NCBI RefSeq assembly: GCF_037975245.1
Contig: NC_092564.1
Coordinates: forward strand, 14,410,484 to 14,474,483
Source of the DNA: Apostichopus japonicus
Taxonomy: Eukaryota; Echinodermata; Holothuroidea; Aspidochirotida; Stichopodidae
DNA: 64,000 nt
Direction of reading: 5' to 3'
Part shown: piece by piece, positions 15,100 to 25,752 of the stretch
How positions within the stretch are numbered: position 1 is the stretch's first letter
Layout: every line of letters begins with the position of its first letter
Made by a program: the position numbers and the translations under genes
Notes under the pieces: model-generated
What the model saw: the letters and a program-made list of their open reading frames with translations, nothing else
Databases searched by the model: none
Told to the model about the DNA's origin: nothing

Positions 15100-15219
15100 T
15101 TGAGACTAGTGGAGCACTAGTAGTTGTTACTCAGAGTTTCATGTGTTGAGCGATCATCAGAAAACTGATGATCGCTGTGAAACTCTGAGTAACAACTACT
15201 AGTGTTCCACTAGTCTCAA
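15100..15219. repeat. 120-nt near-perfect hairpin with hammerhead-like core motifs
   Basis: The arms at 15100-15141 and 15178-15219 are 42-bp reverse complements with one mismatch. Inside them a second perfect 12-bp stem (AGCGATCATCAG with CTGATGATCGCT, 15149-15160 and 15165-15176) closes an AAAA loop. On the plus strand CTGATGA (15165-15171) is followed by GAAA (15179-15182) and ACT-CTG-AGT-A (15182-15191). This matches the conserved core of a hammerhead ribozyme with a 3-bp stem III and a UA cleavage dinucleotide. The minus strand has the same core words in the left arm. Stem II (7 nt on plus, 13 nt on minus) shows no good pairing, so activity is doubtful. Penelope-like elements are known to carry hammerheads, which fits the neighbour at 14711-14998. 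Confidence 0.6.
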
Positions 15220-15302
15220 CTAGTCTCAAAATATACTTCGCTCTGTCCACCGGACATAGAGCACTCTCCCCCAAGATAGATGCCAACCATCCAAAGGTAT
15301 AT

Positions 15303-15331
15303 ATGTGTGTGTGTGTGTGTGTGTTTGTGTG
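15303..15331. repeat. (GT)n microsatellite
   Basis: A short GT tract with one interruption. Confidence 0.9.
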
Positions 15332-17472
15332 CAAAAAAAATGGTAACAGAAAACACAAAAATGATGCAGAAAAGAAGTCATGCAACTTTACTGAAGGTGT
15401 GTCGTCTTTCAATCTCCGTCATGGTCTGCAGTATGCTGTGTAGCTACACGTAGCTAGGAACCTACGTATCTAGTAATTAATAACATTGAAGATCTGTACA
15501 TAGCAATCAGTCATTAACTCATCAGTATGCATGATAAGAGGAAGAAAACCCATCAGGTGGCACAAATGCTGCTGGATTTACCACAAACCCCAAAAGGTAA
15601 CACTCGCAGAGTAATTTACAAAACACCTTTCGCTGTTCTGCAAAGACTACTCTCCACCTAGTCATATGAGGAGGGTTAAGATCATACGTGCTAGTGCTGC
15701 TTATCCAATTGTTATTAATATTTCAGTTACTTAATTTTGAAGGACCTTTCTCTGTCTTGTTATTTTTTTTTGGGGGGGGGGGCTCTTCTTCAGGCAATCA
15801 TTGTTTAGATCTATAGTCTGAAACTGTCAATGTCAAAGGAATTTGTAGTTTTTTATTAGCAACAAAAAAAAAACCCATTCCAAATGATAATTTTAATCCT
15901 TCTCATATCTACCGTAGATTACGGTGATAAGAGGTACATTTTTCTGGTCCGATGTACTGACAAATGTTTCATGGTTCGGGATCGATAAATGGGATGCCTT
16001 TACATGAATTGCATTCACAACTAAGTATGTCAGTGTATTGATTAAATCTTTCGTCTCGGTGGAATTCTATCTGACTTCTATAGTCGTTATTACTGTGGAT
16101 GTGTTTTTTCCCCTACGTTATTCCTATTACAAACAGGGATTTCTAGTACCTTATATAAAAGACTTGATAAACTAACTGTCCATGGATTTCAACTCTGATG
16201 GGTTCAATCCTGATGGTCGTTATAGCTGCTTGCATTATGGCATTAAAAGCCATGAGAGTAATAAAATGTGTGGGTGATAAATTTGATAGAAAATGAATTT
16301 TTTGAGTAAACCAAAAACTAAAACATAGCCAAAGGTGAATGTCTTACGTCCGGACTGTTACGTTTGCAAGTAACTAAATGTTTTGAAATTTTTTTAATCC
16401 ATTTCATTTTATTGATAATAGTTACTGCATTAATACATTACGGGCAAACTCTGAATTCTTGTTAAATTAAAGGCACAAACCGACCAGAATTTATTGCTCT
16501 GGGGGGACACGATAGAGATCGACACATCAGTTATGTTCACGTTCACATGTGCATAGATATATATATACCTAGATATATGAACACAGTCATGTCAGAAACT
16601 TAAACTGTACAGAAGCATACACTAATTACAACAATGCAAATTTGCGGTAGGATACATTAGCATGAGCTTAATTATGTCACTAAAGTTTGAAATATTATTA
16701 CATGTTTTTAGTTCTTACTAATTTTACTGAACATGTAAATATAAGGATTGCCCAATACGTAATGGATTCATTTTTTTCCCCTCATATATAATAAAATCCT
16801 ATGAAATCACATATCTTTAATGACGTGCAATTGTTTACTTCAAATTTTAAAATTTGAGTTTTAATTTCTAACGAACAATTGATCATCTAATATTATCTGT
16901 TTCATTAGATAGCAGTATATGTCAGCCGTGTATAAATTAAGGCTACAATTGCAACATTAATTAAAGGCTTCATTATACACAGTGTAATAAAATTGTGTAT
17001 TTGGAAGGAAATAAGCAATAATTTGGCTATAAAATTTGTCCCTCTTTTGATGGAAGCTCATTCTCTGACTAGGAATTCCCACATATCAAGAATCCCTCTT
17101 CTTTTCCCCTTCATCATCATCATTCCCCAAAATTGTTTTTTCCGAGAGAAAAACTTGGGACATAAGTCAATCGATCATACCACGTATAACGGACGTTTTT
17201 TTTTTCTTCTTTTTATTGCACTGCAGAATGATATTCAGGTCTCTCCATAATGTATTCTCTTCACACCTTATCGGGGAGAAGATGGATGCAAGATAAGGAA
17301 CTTGGATGTTACCTTAGTTAAAGATTGCCTCGTAAAAAGTAGCAAAATGACTGAGGAATGTTTCCTCTTGATGGTCCTAAAAATCAGATGAAAATCTTGT
17401 AAATAATATATAGCGGAGAAATTAGAAAAGGCTTATACAGTATACTACGGTATGGCTCTCACCAATAGAAAT
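15332..17472. other. Non-coding DNA
   Basis: No gene or clear repeat. A T/G homopolymer junction lies near 15763-15781. Confidence 0.5.
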
Positions 17473-17480
17473 ACATCGAT

Positions 17481-17842
17481 CAGTGGCTTAGGAAGGTACT
17501 TTTGAGTGGGGGGGCTGAAGACTGATGGCTGGCCTGGGGGAGGGATCTAAGGGGAGGGGGTGTCCCCCTCCCCTTTGGAATTTTTTTGCATTTCCAGGTG
17601 GCCTCAGAAGCAATTTGGTGCAATATAGCACACTTCAACACCCACTCCATTTTGTAAAAAATTTTGCATTTTCACCTGGCCTTAGATGCAATTTGGTGCT
17701 TCAAATGAGATTTTTTTCTCATTTGGAAATGAAAAAGGGGTTTTCTGACTCGCGGAGCGGGGGGCGGAACGATACTTCCGCCCCCCATATTTTTCACTGG
17801 GGGGGCTGGCGCCCCCCAGCCCCCCCGGTTCCTACGCCCTTG
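17481..17842. mobile_element. hAT-type MITE, 362 bp, with 8-bp target duplication
   Basis: The left tip CAGTGGCTTAGGAAGG and the right tip (minus strand CAAGGGCGTAGGAACCGG) form imperfect terminal inverted repeats of about 15 bp, followed by G/C-rich subterminal runs. The element is flanked by a perfect 8-bp direct repeat, ACATCGAT, at 17473-17480 and 17843-17850. The 8-bp duplication and CA-G tips are hallmarks of hAT transposons. It encodes no transposase, so it would need one in trans. The open frames across it (about 113 residues on plus) are by-products of the G/C-rich ends. Confidence 0.88.
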
Positions 17843-17850
17843 ACATCGAT

Positions 17851-18689
17851 ACACAGTATAACATAGCTATGAAAAGTATTGCCATAAAAGTTAAAAAAAA
17901 GGAATAATAAGAAAGAAATTAAATTGAGGCAGATAACTGAAAATTCAAACTTGTGAATGGTGACATGTTTTTTTTTAGTCTTGACAGAATATATTTAATC
18001 TCCAACAAGTCTGACATGTGATGTGTATAAGCTAATATCCAGATGTTGGTACCAGCTGATACATCTCCATGGCAACATGATAAAATCAGAGCTGTTGAAA
18101 GTATATATATATTAATACACAGATGAGCAATGAGATTATACATTCATGCAGGGATAGTAGAAACAATGTAATTATCCTTGCTTTAACTCCTACGTATGGT
18201 TGATGTGCCTTTGCAGCAGCCAGCAGACAGACCAAACCATTTCCCTTTAAGCTGTAGGTCGTTTGATTTGAATTAATTGTCACAACCTGGGTAACTCCGC
18301 CCGCCCAAACCCCTTAAAGGGGAAGTCTCTGACACATACATACTCAATAATTTTAGCCCATTTACACCAAAAACACACCACCATGCAATGTTAAAATTAG
18401 GTGGAAACTTCCAGAAAGGTTTCCAAATGAAAGATACAATTTTTATGCAAATGAAAGGAAAAGGTAATAATATTATTCACAGATTAATTATGCGTAAGAA
18501 CATGGACATTGTACATTAGTTGTAACCCGCCCCAGCTGGTTATCAATTTGGTTTAGGGCTTTATCCAGTATTATGTTAATACACGCAGTACACAAACTGT
18601 AATCTACAGACAGAATGAAACAACGGAGGTACAACCGGGGAGTTGTTATGTTTCCATAACAACTCCCTGCAGTACAACTAAACCTTATC
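17851..18689. other. Non-coding DNA
   Basis: No gene evidence. The region is moderately AT-rich and contains a short TATATATATA run near 18103. Confidence 0.45.
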
Positions 18690-18850
18690 AAAATGTTCAG
18701 ACTATTGATATTTTCAAGAAACTTTTAAAACATTACCTATTTGAACAAGCATAAAATAGTTAGTGCCATGTAAATGTCTCAAAACACCTTTGAAGAACTA
18801 TTGTTGCTATTGGCACTATATAAATGAATATAGATTGATTGATTGAAACT
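18690..18850 (+). mobile_element. 3' end of a CR1/L2-like LINE
   Basis: The frame ending at the TAA at about 18750 reads IFKKLLKHYLFEQA then stop, the typical C-terminus of CR1/L2-group reverse transcriptase proteins. After the stop comes a short 3' UTR ending in GGCACTATATAAATGAATAT and an (ATTG)n tail at about 18832-18845, the usual 3' signature of these LINEs. The remainder of the element is absent upstream, so this is a 5'-truncated insertion, the normal outcome of target-primed reverse transcription. The clade is uncertain within the CR1/L2/Crack group. Confidence 0.7.
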
Positions 18851-20230
18851 CAATAAGCAGATTTAATTCATTGCCGCTCAGAGGAAATATCATCTCCTTT
18901 CTGGATGATCCAACATCTGACCACCAATTACAACAAGTAAGTCAATTAAAATCATACATGTTGGTCGATTGATAGATTATCCCATTTGCATATAACCTCA
19001 ATCAACTCATCACTGACCTCTTCTCTGACATACATGCACCCAACAACACACGGCAATTTCTCTCACTGAGAATGGTATCATCCTGACATTTAGTTTTAGG
19101 TTTTCTAAATGTTCTGAAAATTCGTTTCAAACTCCGACCTTTGGTGAGTATATATCCTAGTTACGGAAAAGATTCTGTTTTCATATTAATTTCAAGCATG
19201 TTTTTGAGTTTGGTAGGCAATGCATATAACACATATGATGTCCTTTAAAGGGTGTGAAGACTCGGGCAAAAGAAACGTCTAATGCCGGTAATCTTACCTA
19301 GTTTCGAACGACGTGTAACAGAAGTGTTAGACACCACCATCGATCCCAGAAATACACACACACAGCTTGCTACCATCGGTAATTATACACTAGTGTACAG
19401 TCAGTACATACAGCTGGTGTCAATACCCACAGCACAGTGTACAAACGATACAGCGATGGACATCTCAGGTCCAGCTAATGATAACAAGGTATCATGTTTC
19501 ATTACTGTCTGCATTTTGTGGCGACATAAACAAAACTTCACTTGCAAGCAACGGAAAGTTAACTTATACGCGGTTTGAGGTGAGTCTTCAATGCCTTTAA
19601 GGTGTTGACAAAATCAAACGTATAACCAATGTAGGACCAATCGGTATTAAATAGATGAGCCTGACAAATGACACCACTAAAGTAGAACCCATAATAGAGA
19701 CATGTAGAGTACTTCCCCTGGGAGTCACCAGGTAGCTAGGAAGACTATAAATTAATTTGATCTTTAACCAACCTCCAGGTCACGTCACTAGACTTATACA
19801 TTATCATTTTGAAACTGTAATTAAAATATAATTAAAGTATAAAAACATATTACAAAACATGCCAAGGCCTCTTGGCTTGAACACCCCGGCAAAAACGCAT
19901 ACCTTGCATCCTTTTGATGTTATACAGAACCTCCGGTGGAAAAACAGCTGACTAAGACTGTGACCAGTGGCTATATATCGGTCAGTAATACCCTTGTCGG
20001 GATGTACAGCGTTAAATATATACATATATCGATACCTCGAGCCAAACCAATAACCCCCCCTAACCAAATAGAAAAGCAGGACGGATACCGCCATGCACTC
20101 AAACTTGTGTTAAAGCTTCAGATATCAAGTATCGGCAATATATTTTTCTATCGGTTCGACTTCCAGTAGCCTTCATAACTTTTAGAACTGTTTCAATTAT
20201 TAAACTACTTATATATATATATATATATAT
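18851..20230. other. Non-coding DNA with a weak first-exon candidate
   Basis: The stretch 19262-19580 is less AT-rich than its surroundings and has an open plus-strand frame of 98 residues. An ATG in good context at 19456 (ACAGCGATGG) is followed 33 nt later by AACAAG|GTATCA, a possible splice donor. No family is recognised and no downstream exon is found, so it is not called as a gene. A (TA)n run at about 20211-20230 abuts the transposon. Confidence 0.4.
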
Positions 20231-20885
20231 GGGCAATTCCATGATGGAGGGGACATGGCCTAAAAATAAGAAGTGTCAGTTTTCAACCTGCTATCAGTCT
20301 AATGTTGTAGTATACATATCTAAGTTTGTGGAATAGGTAAGCAATTTTTCTCAAACACTCAAATTTTGAATACATGGCTCAGATAATCAAGGAGGATGAG
20401 AACTCAAAATAATCCTGAAAATGTATCATACATTTTATTCCATCCTATATGATACTCATCAGATAGTATCTAGTAGTTTTATTATGTGTTATGATAGATA
20501 CTCCTGTTGACTGTGTTATGACAGAAAAACATTTCAAAATTTCTTCATGACAACTTCAGAACAGACATTTTTCAGACCTCAATCACTGATGTAACGTGAG
20601 TAACCGAAAAAACAACTTTTTCTCTATGTGACATTTCTTTAACAAGTGGAAATCTGATAACCATAATTTCGTTAGTACTCATAGTCCCAAGTGTGGAAAC
20701 AAGATCACTAATGAGGAGAGACTTATCATGTGTGAGTGATAGATCACTGAAATCTGTAACGTGAGTAACCGTGTAACGTGAGTAACCAATGTGTAACGTG
20801 AGTAACCAAGCTAACACACTGAAACAATGCAGGAAATGCCTATTATTGTCTTGTAAATAATTGCTCAATAAGAGAGGGCAGTAGG

Positions 20886-20903
20886 GGTTAAGGTTAGGGT
20901 TAG
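20886..20903 (+). repeat. Short telomere-like TTAGGG/TTAAGG run
   Basis: GGTTAAGGTTAGGGTTAG lies inside the transposon just before the broken protein frame. Two to three units only, so this is probably chance or an old interstitial remnant. Confidence 0.5.
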
Positions 20904-20935
20904 CAAGAAACCTGGAGAGTACTCTCCCATCACCC

Positions 20936-22012
20936 ATGAAGAAGATTCAGCAAGAAGCTAGGAGGGTGGCCACTAGAAGACGAGTTTCATCCTACTGGGA
21001 GAAGAGGAAGACGAAGGAGGCCATGAAGAAGTTGCCTTTCAGCAGTGCACGAGCATATGCAAAAGCAACAGCAAGAGTATGCGACAGATTGCCCAAAACA
21101 CCACATCGCCGGAAAGCTGTTTGTCTTAATCTCTGCAGGTCTGAGCTAGGCGACTACATTCACCCATCAACTAACAACTGCTGCTACGCCATGATGAAAC
21201 TGTTGAAGTTATCCAGCAGTTTTATCAGCGAGATGACATCAGTCGGCAGGCGCCAGGCAGGAAGGATGTGGTCAACATGGCCAAAAGAAGGGGGCAAAAT
21301 AAAGAAGCAAATGAGACATTTGACGTCATCCATCATGGAAACTTTCATCCTATTCCGGGAGGACTATCCCAACATCAAGGTCGGCAAGAGCAAATTTGCC
21401 GAATTGCAACCAAAACATGTCCTGTTAAGCAACAAGCTACCACATAACGTATGCATGTGCAGATATCATGAGAACTTTATGTATGCTGTAAATAGTTTAC
21501 ACAATGCTTCTCCAGAATTTCTGCAAGCTGAAATTGAGGCGAGAAACAGCGACCTCGGTCTTAAATCTGTATTTGAGAATACCAAGCAAATCATTGGAAT
21601 TGCCAGTAAACATCACTTGCCAGGTACAGAACAAGGATGTCTTCTCCTTCACCATTACAGATTATGGCAACAGCTCTGCTGAAAGGAATACCCCCCCCCC
21701 CCCCCCTCAGGAATTGGGAGGCCACAGAAAAATGCAACCTGCTCAGGGAGTGGCAATGCTGGTAAAGAAATTGGTATAGACTGGTATGCCGTTGAATAAG
21801 AAGGGGTATTGTACCCCGGTGTAATAGAAGCAAATGGGGACCAGAATGACGTACAAGTGTCAGTGATGCAGCCAGCTGTGCCCAATTGGAAATGGCCAAA
21901 CCCAAGGGACAAGATATTCTATCCCAGAAGATACTCATCACCAAACTTGATGCACCAACCTTGGCCAATAACCGTGGGCACTTCAAATTTTCTGTCGCCT
22001 TTTGAAGACTGA
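20936..22012 (+). pseudogene. Broken transposon-encoded protein, catalytic middle missing
   Basis: A 248-residue frame runs 20936-21682. Its N-terminal part is very basic, with an AYAKATARVCDRLPKTPHRR segment. The expected continuation IQQFYQRDDISRQAPGRKDV lies in another frame at 21211-21270. The first frame then resumes with RHLTSSIMETFILFREDYPN and PHNVCMCRYHENFMYAV. So at least two frame changes have occurred. After 21610 the continuing sequence (VQNKDVFSFTITDYGNSSAE) is in another frame and hits a 16-nt C run (21691-21706). The tail at about 21770-22012 has one TAA and then YPGVIEANGDQNDVQVSVM and WKWPNPRDKIFYP, a C-terminal module. From memory, this combination recurs in uncharacterised multicopy proteins of marine invertebrates. 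Function is unknown; a transposase role is inferred from the TIRs. Confidence 0.65.
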
Positions 22013-22840
22013 ATGAATCAGCTCTCGAAGAGAAAGCCTCTTCCAAACGTTACTCAATGTTCAATCGAGTTGTTAATGTTGAACATATGTTACCAATTTC
22101 TTATTGATTCATGGTTGTTGTTCAGTTGGCCTGTTACTTCCCCAGAAACATTTAGTTCCCTGAGTATTATATCTGGGTACATTAAAGTTTGACACACTGC
22201 TAGTCCTCAAATAAAACTTAATTACAATCCAGAATTTGCTGCCGATTTGTGAAGATATGATTCATGCATTATCTCAAAAGGACATGGTATATATCTCTTT
22301 TTGATTGTAATATTATTGAATTACACTGGAGAAGATGTTCAAAATGTCAATTCCACTGATATATGGGTGTTTCCTAGCAGCAAGTTCCTCACAGACTCTT
22401 GATTCCCTATGTATTGTATAGGTGGACAAACTGTAACGTGAGTAACCGTAACGTGAGTAACCGGTGAATGCCTCATTTTCACCGAGACAGGAAACCAGAT
22501 GTGATTTTGATTGTGTTCAGTATTTGTATCATCACCTAAGGTCCAAAAAACATGAATTCATTTTCTTCAAATATATCCAGTATGAGGACACTTTTTGAAT
22601 GAAGTTTATTTTTGGCATCAGGGTGATTTTCAAATGTAACGTGAGTAACCGACACTTTCATGTACCTATATCCTACAAGAAACAAGATAATCAAATTGTG
22701 TTTTTACCAATGTTCAGGTAAATTTGTTACCCAATCAATGCATAGAGAGCAGTCATTCAAATTAATGAATGGTGGAGCTATCTGACCATTTGTAAGCCAA
22801 AGTCTTCAAAAATGTAACGTGAGTAACCGTGGAATTGCCC

Positions 22841-24087
22841 ATATATATATGAAACGAGACAGGTCTGCAGCATCACCGGGACAACAACGGTCTCCGGGAC
22901 AACAACCGTATCTTCCTGTCAGATTAAGTCAATTGTGTTATCAATTATGGGCAGGAGAAAAAAAATGGACACCACCCAAAATAGGTTTTAAAAATTTAAG
23001 AAAGAAGGAAATGATTATCGATATAAACTGGCTGGAATGAATCACAAAATTGTTTCGAAAAATGTCGCACAGCCTCGTGAGATCGAGAAATGCAGACGAG
23101 AACTTAGGCCGGCCATAAAGTACTTTCAACTCTAACATCCATGAGATCGGCCTCAGAAATTATTATCCCTGGTGACCTGTGTTAGGTAAACACATCCTGA
23201 CTTACTCATTAATATATGGTTTTATAATGACAAAGAAATAATTGCTTTTAGCCTTTATAACTCTAGTCTCTTATGCAAATATTTAACAGTAACTCTCTTA
23301 AAGAAATAATAAGCCGTTACAGAGAAGAGATAATGAACAACTGGGAAAAAATTCCAAGGACTTTATCAAGTTTTTCGTGAGTATCAACTAAACTATGCAA
23401 CTTTCAAAAATTAATAATCCTAAATAATTTTTTAAAGAAAGCTAAATATTTTATTGCTTTATGTGTCAACTGTTAATTTTGACTATAGACAGTTCTGCAT
23501 GTGCCCTACAATATCACCTGTCTAGGGATCAGCAATGTGCGACAAAAAGGAAAAAAGACAAACAGAAAAAAAATAAAGAGATACGAAAGGAAACATACTA
23601 ACACCTCGACGGCACGCGTGGAAAGTGCAAAGCTACGTATAGCCCCATGGCTTTGCTTTAATACCTTCTTTCTGTCGACGTGAGACACAGAATAATAACT
23701 GTGGATCATTTTCATGGCTACAAGAGATTATGCTCTAGGCTTCTGAATTCCTCTGGGTTTGAGGCTGTATCTAAGGAAAAGCATGATACATATGCAACTA
23801 TCATATTTCCTTTTCTAAGATAATGTGATAGAGTTGCTGCTTATGATAACAGCCATCCACATCGGGAGCTATAAAGACTATATCTAGGTTTCTTTCTGAT
23901 CGGGAATTACTGTACCATGGCTCTATTGAAGAAAAGTACAAAGACTTTAGCAAGTCTAATGTGACTGAGCAAGTCTAATAATGGCATGCCACAGTAGGTA
24001 CCAACAATACTATATTGAAATGCTATGCATTTGATATGCATTTTTTATTTGTTTTGTTTCTTCTACTATGGATTGTTAAAGGTCTTT
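22841..24087. other. Non-coding DNA
   Basis: No gene evidence. Open frames near 23501-23715 on both strands are purine/pyrimidine-biased and not convincing. Confidence 0.5.
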
Positions 24088-24212
24088 AATACAACAGAGA
24101 AATACAATGTATATATACACACAATGCTGCACAACACGATTCATACAATATAGAGATACAATGCATATATATATACAATACTGCACAACACCATTAATAC
24201 AACATAGAAATA
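24088..24212. repeat. 54-bp tandem repeat, about 2.3 copies
   Basis: AATACAACAGAGAAATACAA at 24088, a diverged copy at 24143 and a partial at 24196, each followed by a TATATA tract and CTGCACAACAC. No function is apparent. Confidence 0.75.
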
Positions 24213-25693
24213 TTATCTATAGGATCAATTTCATGCTGGGAAAGTTGAATGCTCGCTTACTGAAGGGAAACAGAAAACCGTAAATTAATACTTTCATCAG
24301 CTCAATTGAATTATTAAGTAACAGAGAAGTTTCAAACTATCACTCTACTGTTATATATCCATTAAAGGTTGCAATTACCAAAAAAAAAAATTAAAGATTA
24401 TAAAAGCAGCCGTTTGACTTGACGCGAGTTAATCGATGTTGTTCATTACTATAATTATCAGAGTAGATAAATTATAGCTTTCTTGCTAGTTCAATTCATT
24501 TCACAAAGTCTAATTTAAAGTAAGAAAATATATTAAAACTTGAAATTTCAGCAACATGTGCTTAGGATGTTGAATGTTGTTTTCAACATTACTGCCATTC
24601 ATGAAGCCCATGTCTAGATGTAGATTTGATTGCTACACTATCAGGAACACATTTAAAACAGTGTGTGTGAACATATCAAATCGAACCCTTATATGTTTAT
24701 TTTAAGCATAGAATACTCAAGCGGTATGGACAAATGGCCCGCACTGCATAATGCTTGCTGTAAAGTACGATATTCTTAATTGGAGATCATGTACACCTTA
24801 CCGTGATCGCATTTTTGTTTTTAAGAAGGGGCACCATAAGTTTTTGGCTATAGATTGATTTGAACCTATATAAGTACAGGACTATTAGGATTAGACATCC
24901 CGTGCAGCTCGTATCAATTAAGTTTAACATTATGCTATCCAGACCGGCAGCTTACGTACATGGTGGCACTTCTCCTATAAACCATTCCTAAGCAGGCTGG
25001 GTCATGTCACCTGATCATCGGTTACCATCCTGCAGTATATATAAGGCTACTCTCTTTCAACTCCTTTTTCAAACCCAGAATGACTCGCTTAACTTTCATT
25101 CAATACAACCTTATAAAACAGCGGGAAGCTGGCCTCCGGTTTCAAGAGAAATTGGATTCAATTTTTGTATTTATAACATATCAGACTTATTGTGTACTGT
25201 ATTAATCTGTTAGAATACTAATTAAAGGCAACCTTGCTAGTAGGATCTTTGGAGCTCATTTAATGTAGAAAGACACCCACTTGAATCTCCCCCCACCCCC
25301 CCCCCCCCCCCCGCCCAAGTGAATGAAGGGTAACTGGGCACATGACTAATGAACTATGATTGAATCTTCAACCTTTTATCATCACTATTTTTCAGATCAG
25401 TATTTAATCACATTCAAAAAGCAAGTTGGATAACTTCCATTTTTCCTCTATCTCTCTCTCCCTCTCTATCATTAATTGCAATGAGCCTAGACTACATTCA
25501 AATTAATGAGCACTGTTGTCATGGGATTTCAGTATCGGAAAGAATCAACAAATTGATCAACATCAAGATTTAAAAGAATGTTCAAACCAAAGTCGATATA
25601 GAATGTGTCATGTTTTCACTTGAAGATCACCCGAGATGCAAACATTGTGATTTCCTGTATGAGGAAGAAGCCCAAATTCTGTTTCAGGTATTA
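24213..25693. other. Non-coding DNA with a long C run
   Basis: A C-rich homopolymer-like run lies at about 25290-25315. Nothing coding was seen. Confidence 0.5.
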
Positions 25694-25752
25694 AGTGTGT
25701 ATAAAGTGGGAGGCCGAAAGTTTTTTCACTGTTCTGGATTTTCCAACTCATT
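25694..25752 (+). mobile_element. Second, internally deleted copy of the tRNA-derived SINE
   Basis: AAAGTGGGAGGCC is joined directly to GAAAGTTTTTTCACTGTTCTGG and TTTTCCAACTCATT, the same order as the minus-strand SINE at 13412-13530. The B-box segment between these two blocks is missing, and the tRNA 5' part is absent. A copy without a B-box cannot be transcribed from an internal promoter. A short GACA-type microsatellite follows at about 25766-25782. Confidence 0.75.

Larger units (their letters stand above)
20231..22840 (+). mobile_element. DNA transposon with GGGCAATTCCA TIRs and GTAACGTGAGTAACC motif arrays
   Basis: The element starts GGGCAATTCCATGATGG at 20231 and ends TGGAATTGCCC at 22840, an 11-bp perfect terminal inverted repeat. 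Both ends abut ATATATATAT, so it lies in a TA tract and the target duplication cannot be delimited. Eight identical 15-mers GTAACGTGAGTAACC, all on the plus strand, lie at 20591, 20756, 20773, 20793, 22433, 22448, 22636 and 22814. They are four per side, and the last directly abuts the right TIR. Between the clusters lies a broken transposon-family protein (20936-22012). At 2.6 kb, with the protein's middle missing, this copy is probably a non-autonomous deletion derivative. The superfamily is not recognised; KDZ- or Kolobok-type relatives are possible but unproven. Confidence 0.8.

Noticed and set aside
17525-17866. 113-residue plus-strand frame
   Set aside because: It spans the MITE at 17481-17842 and its G/C-rich ends; a by-product of the element.
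20886-20903. Interstitial telomere repeat
   Set aside because: Only two to three imperfect units inside a transposon; too short to mean a fusion point.
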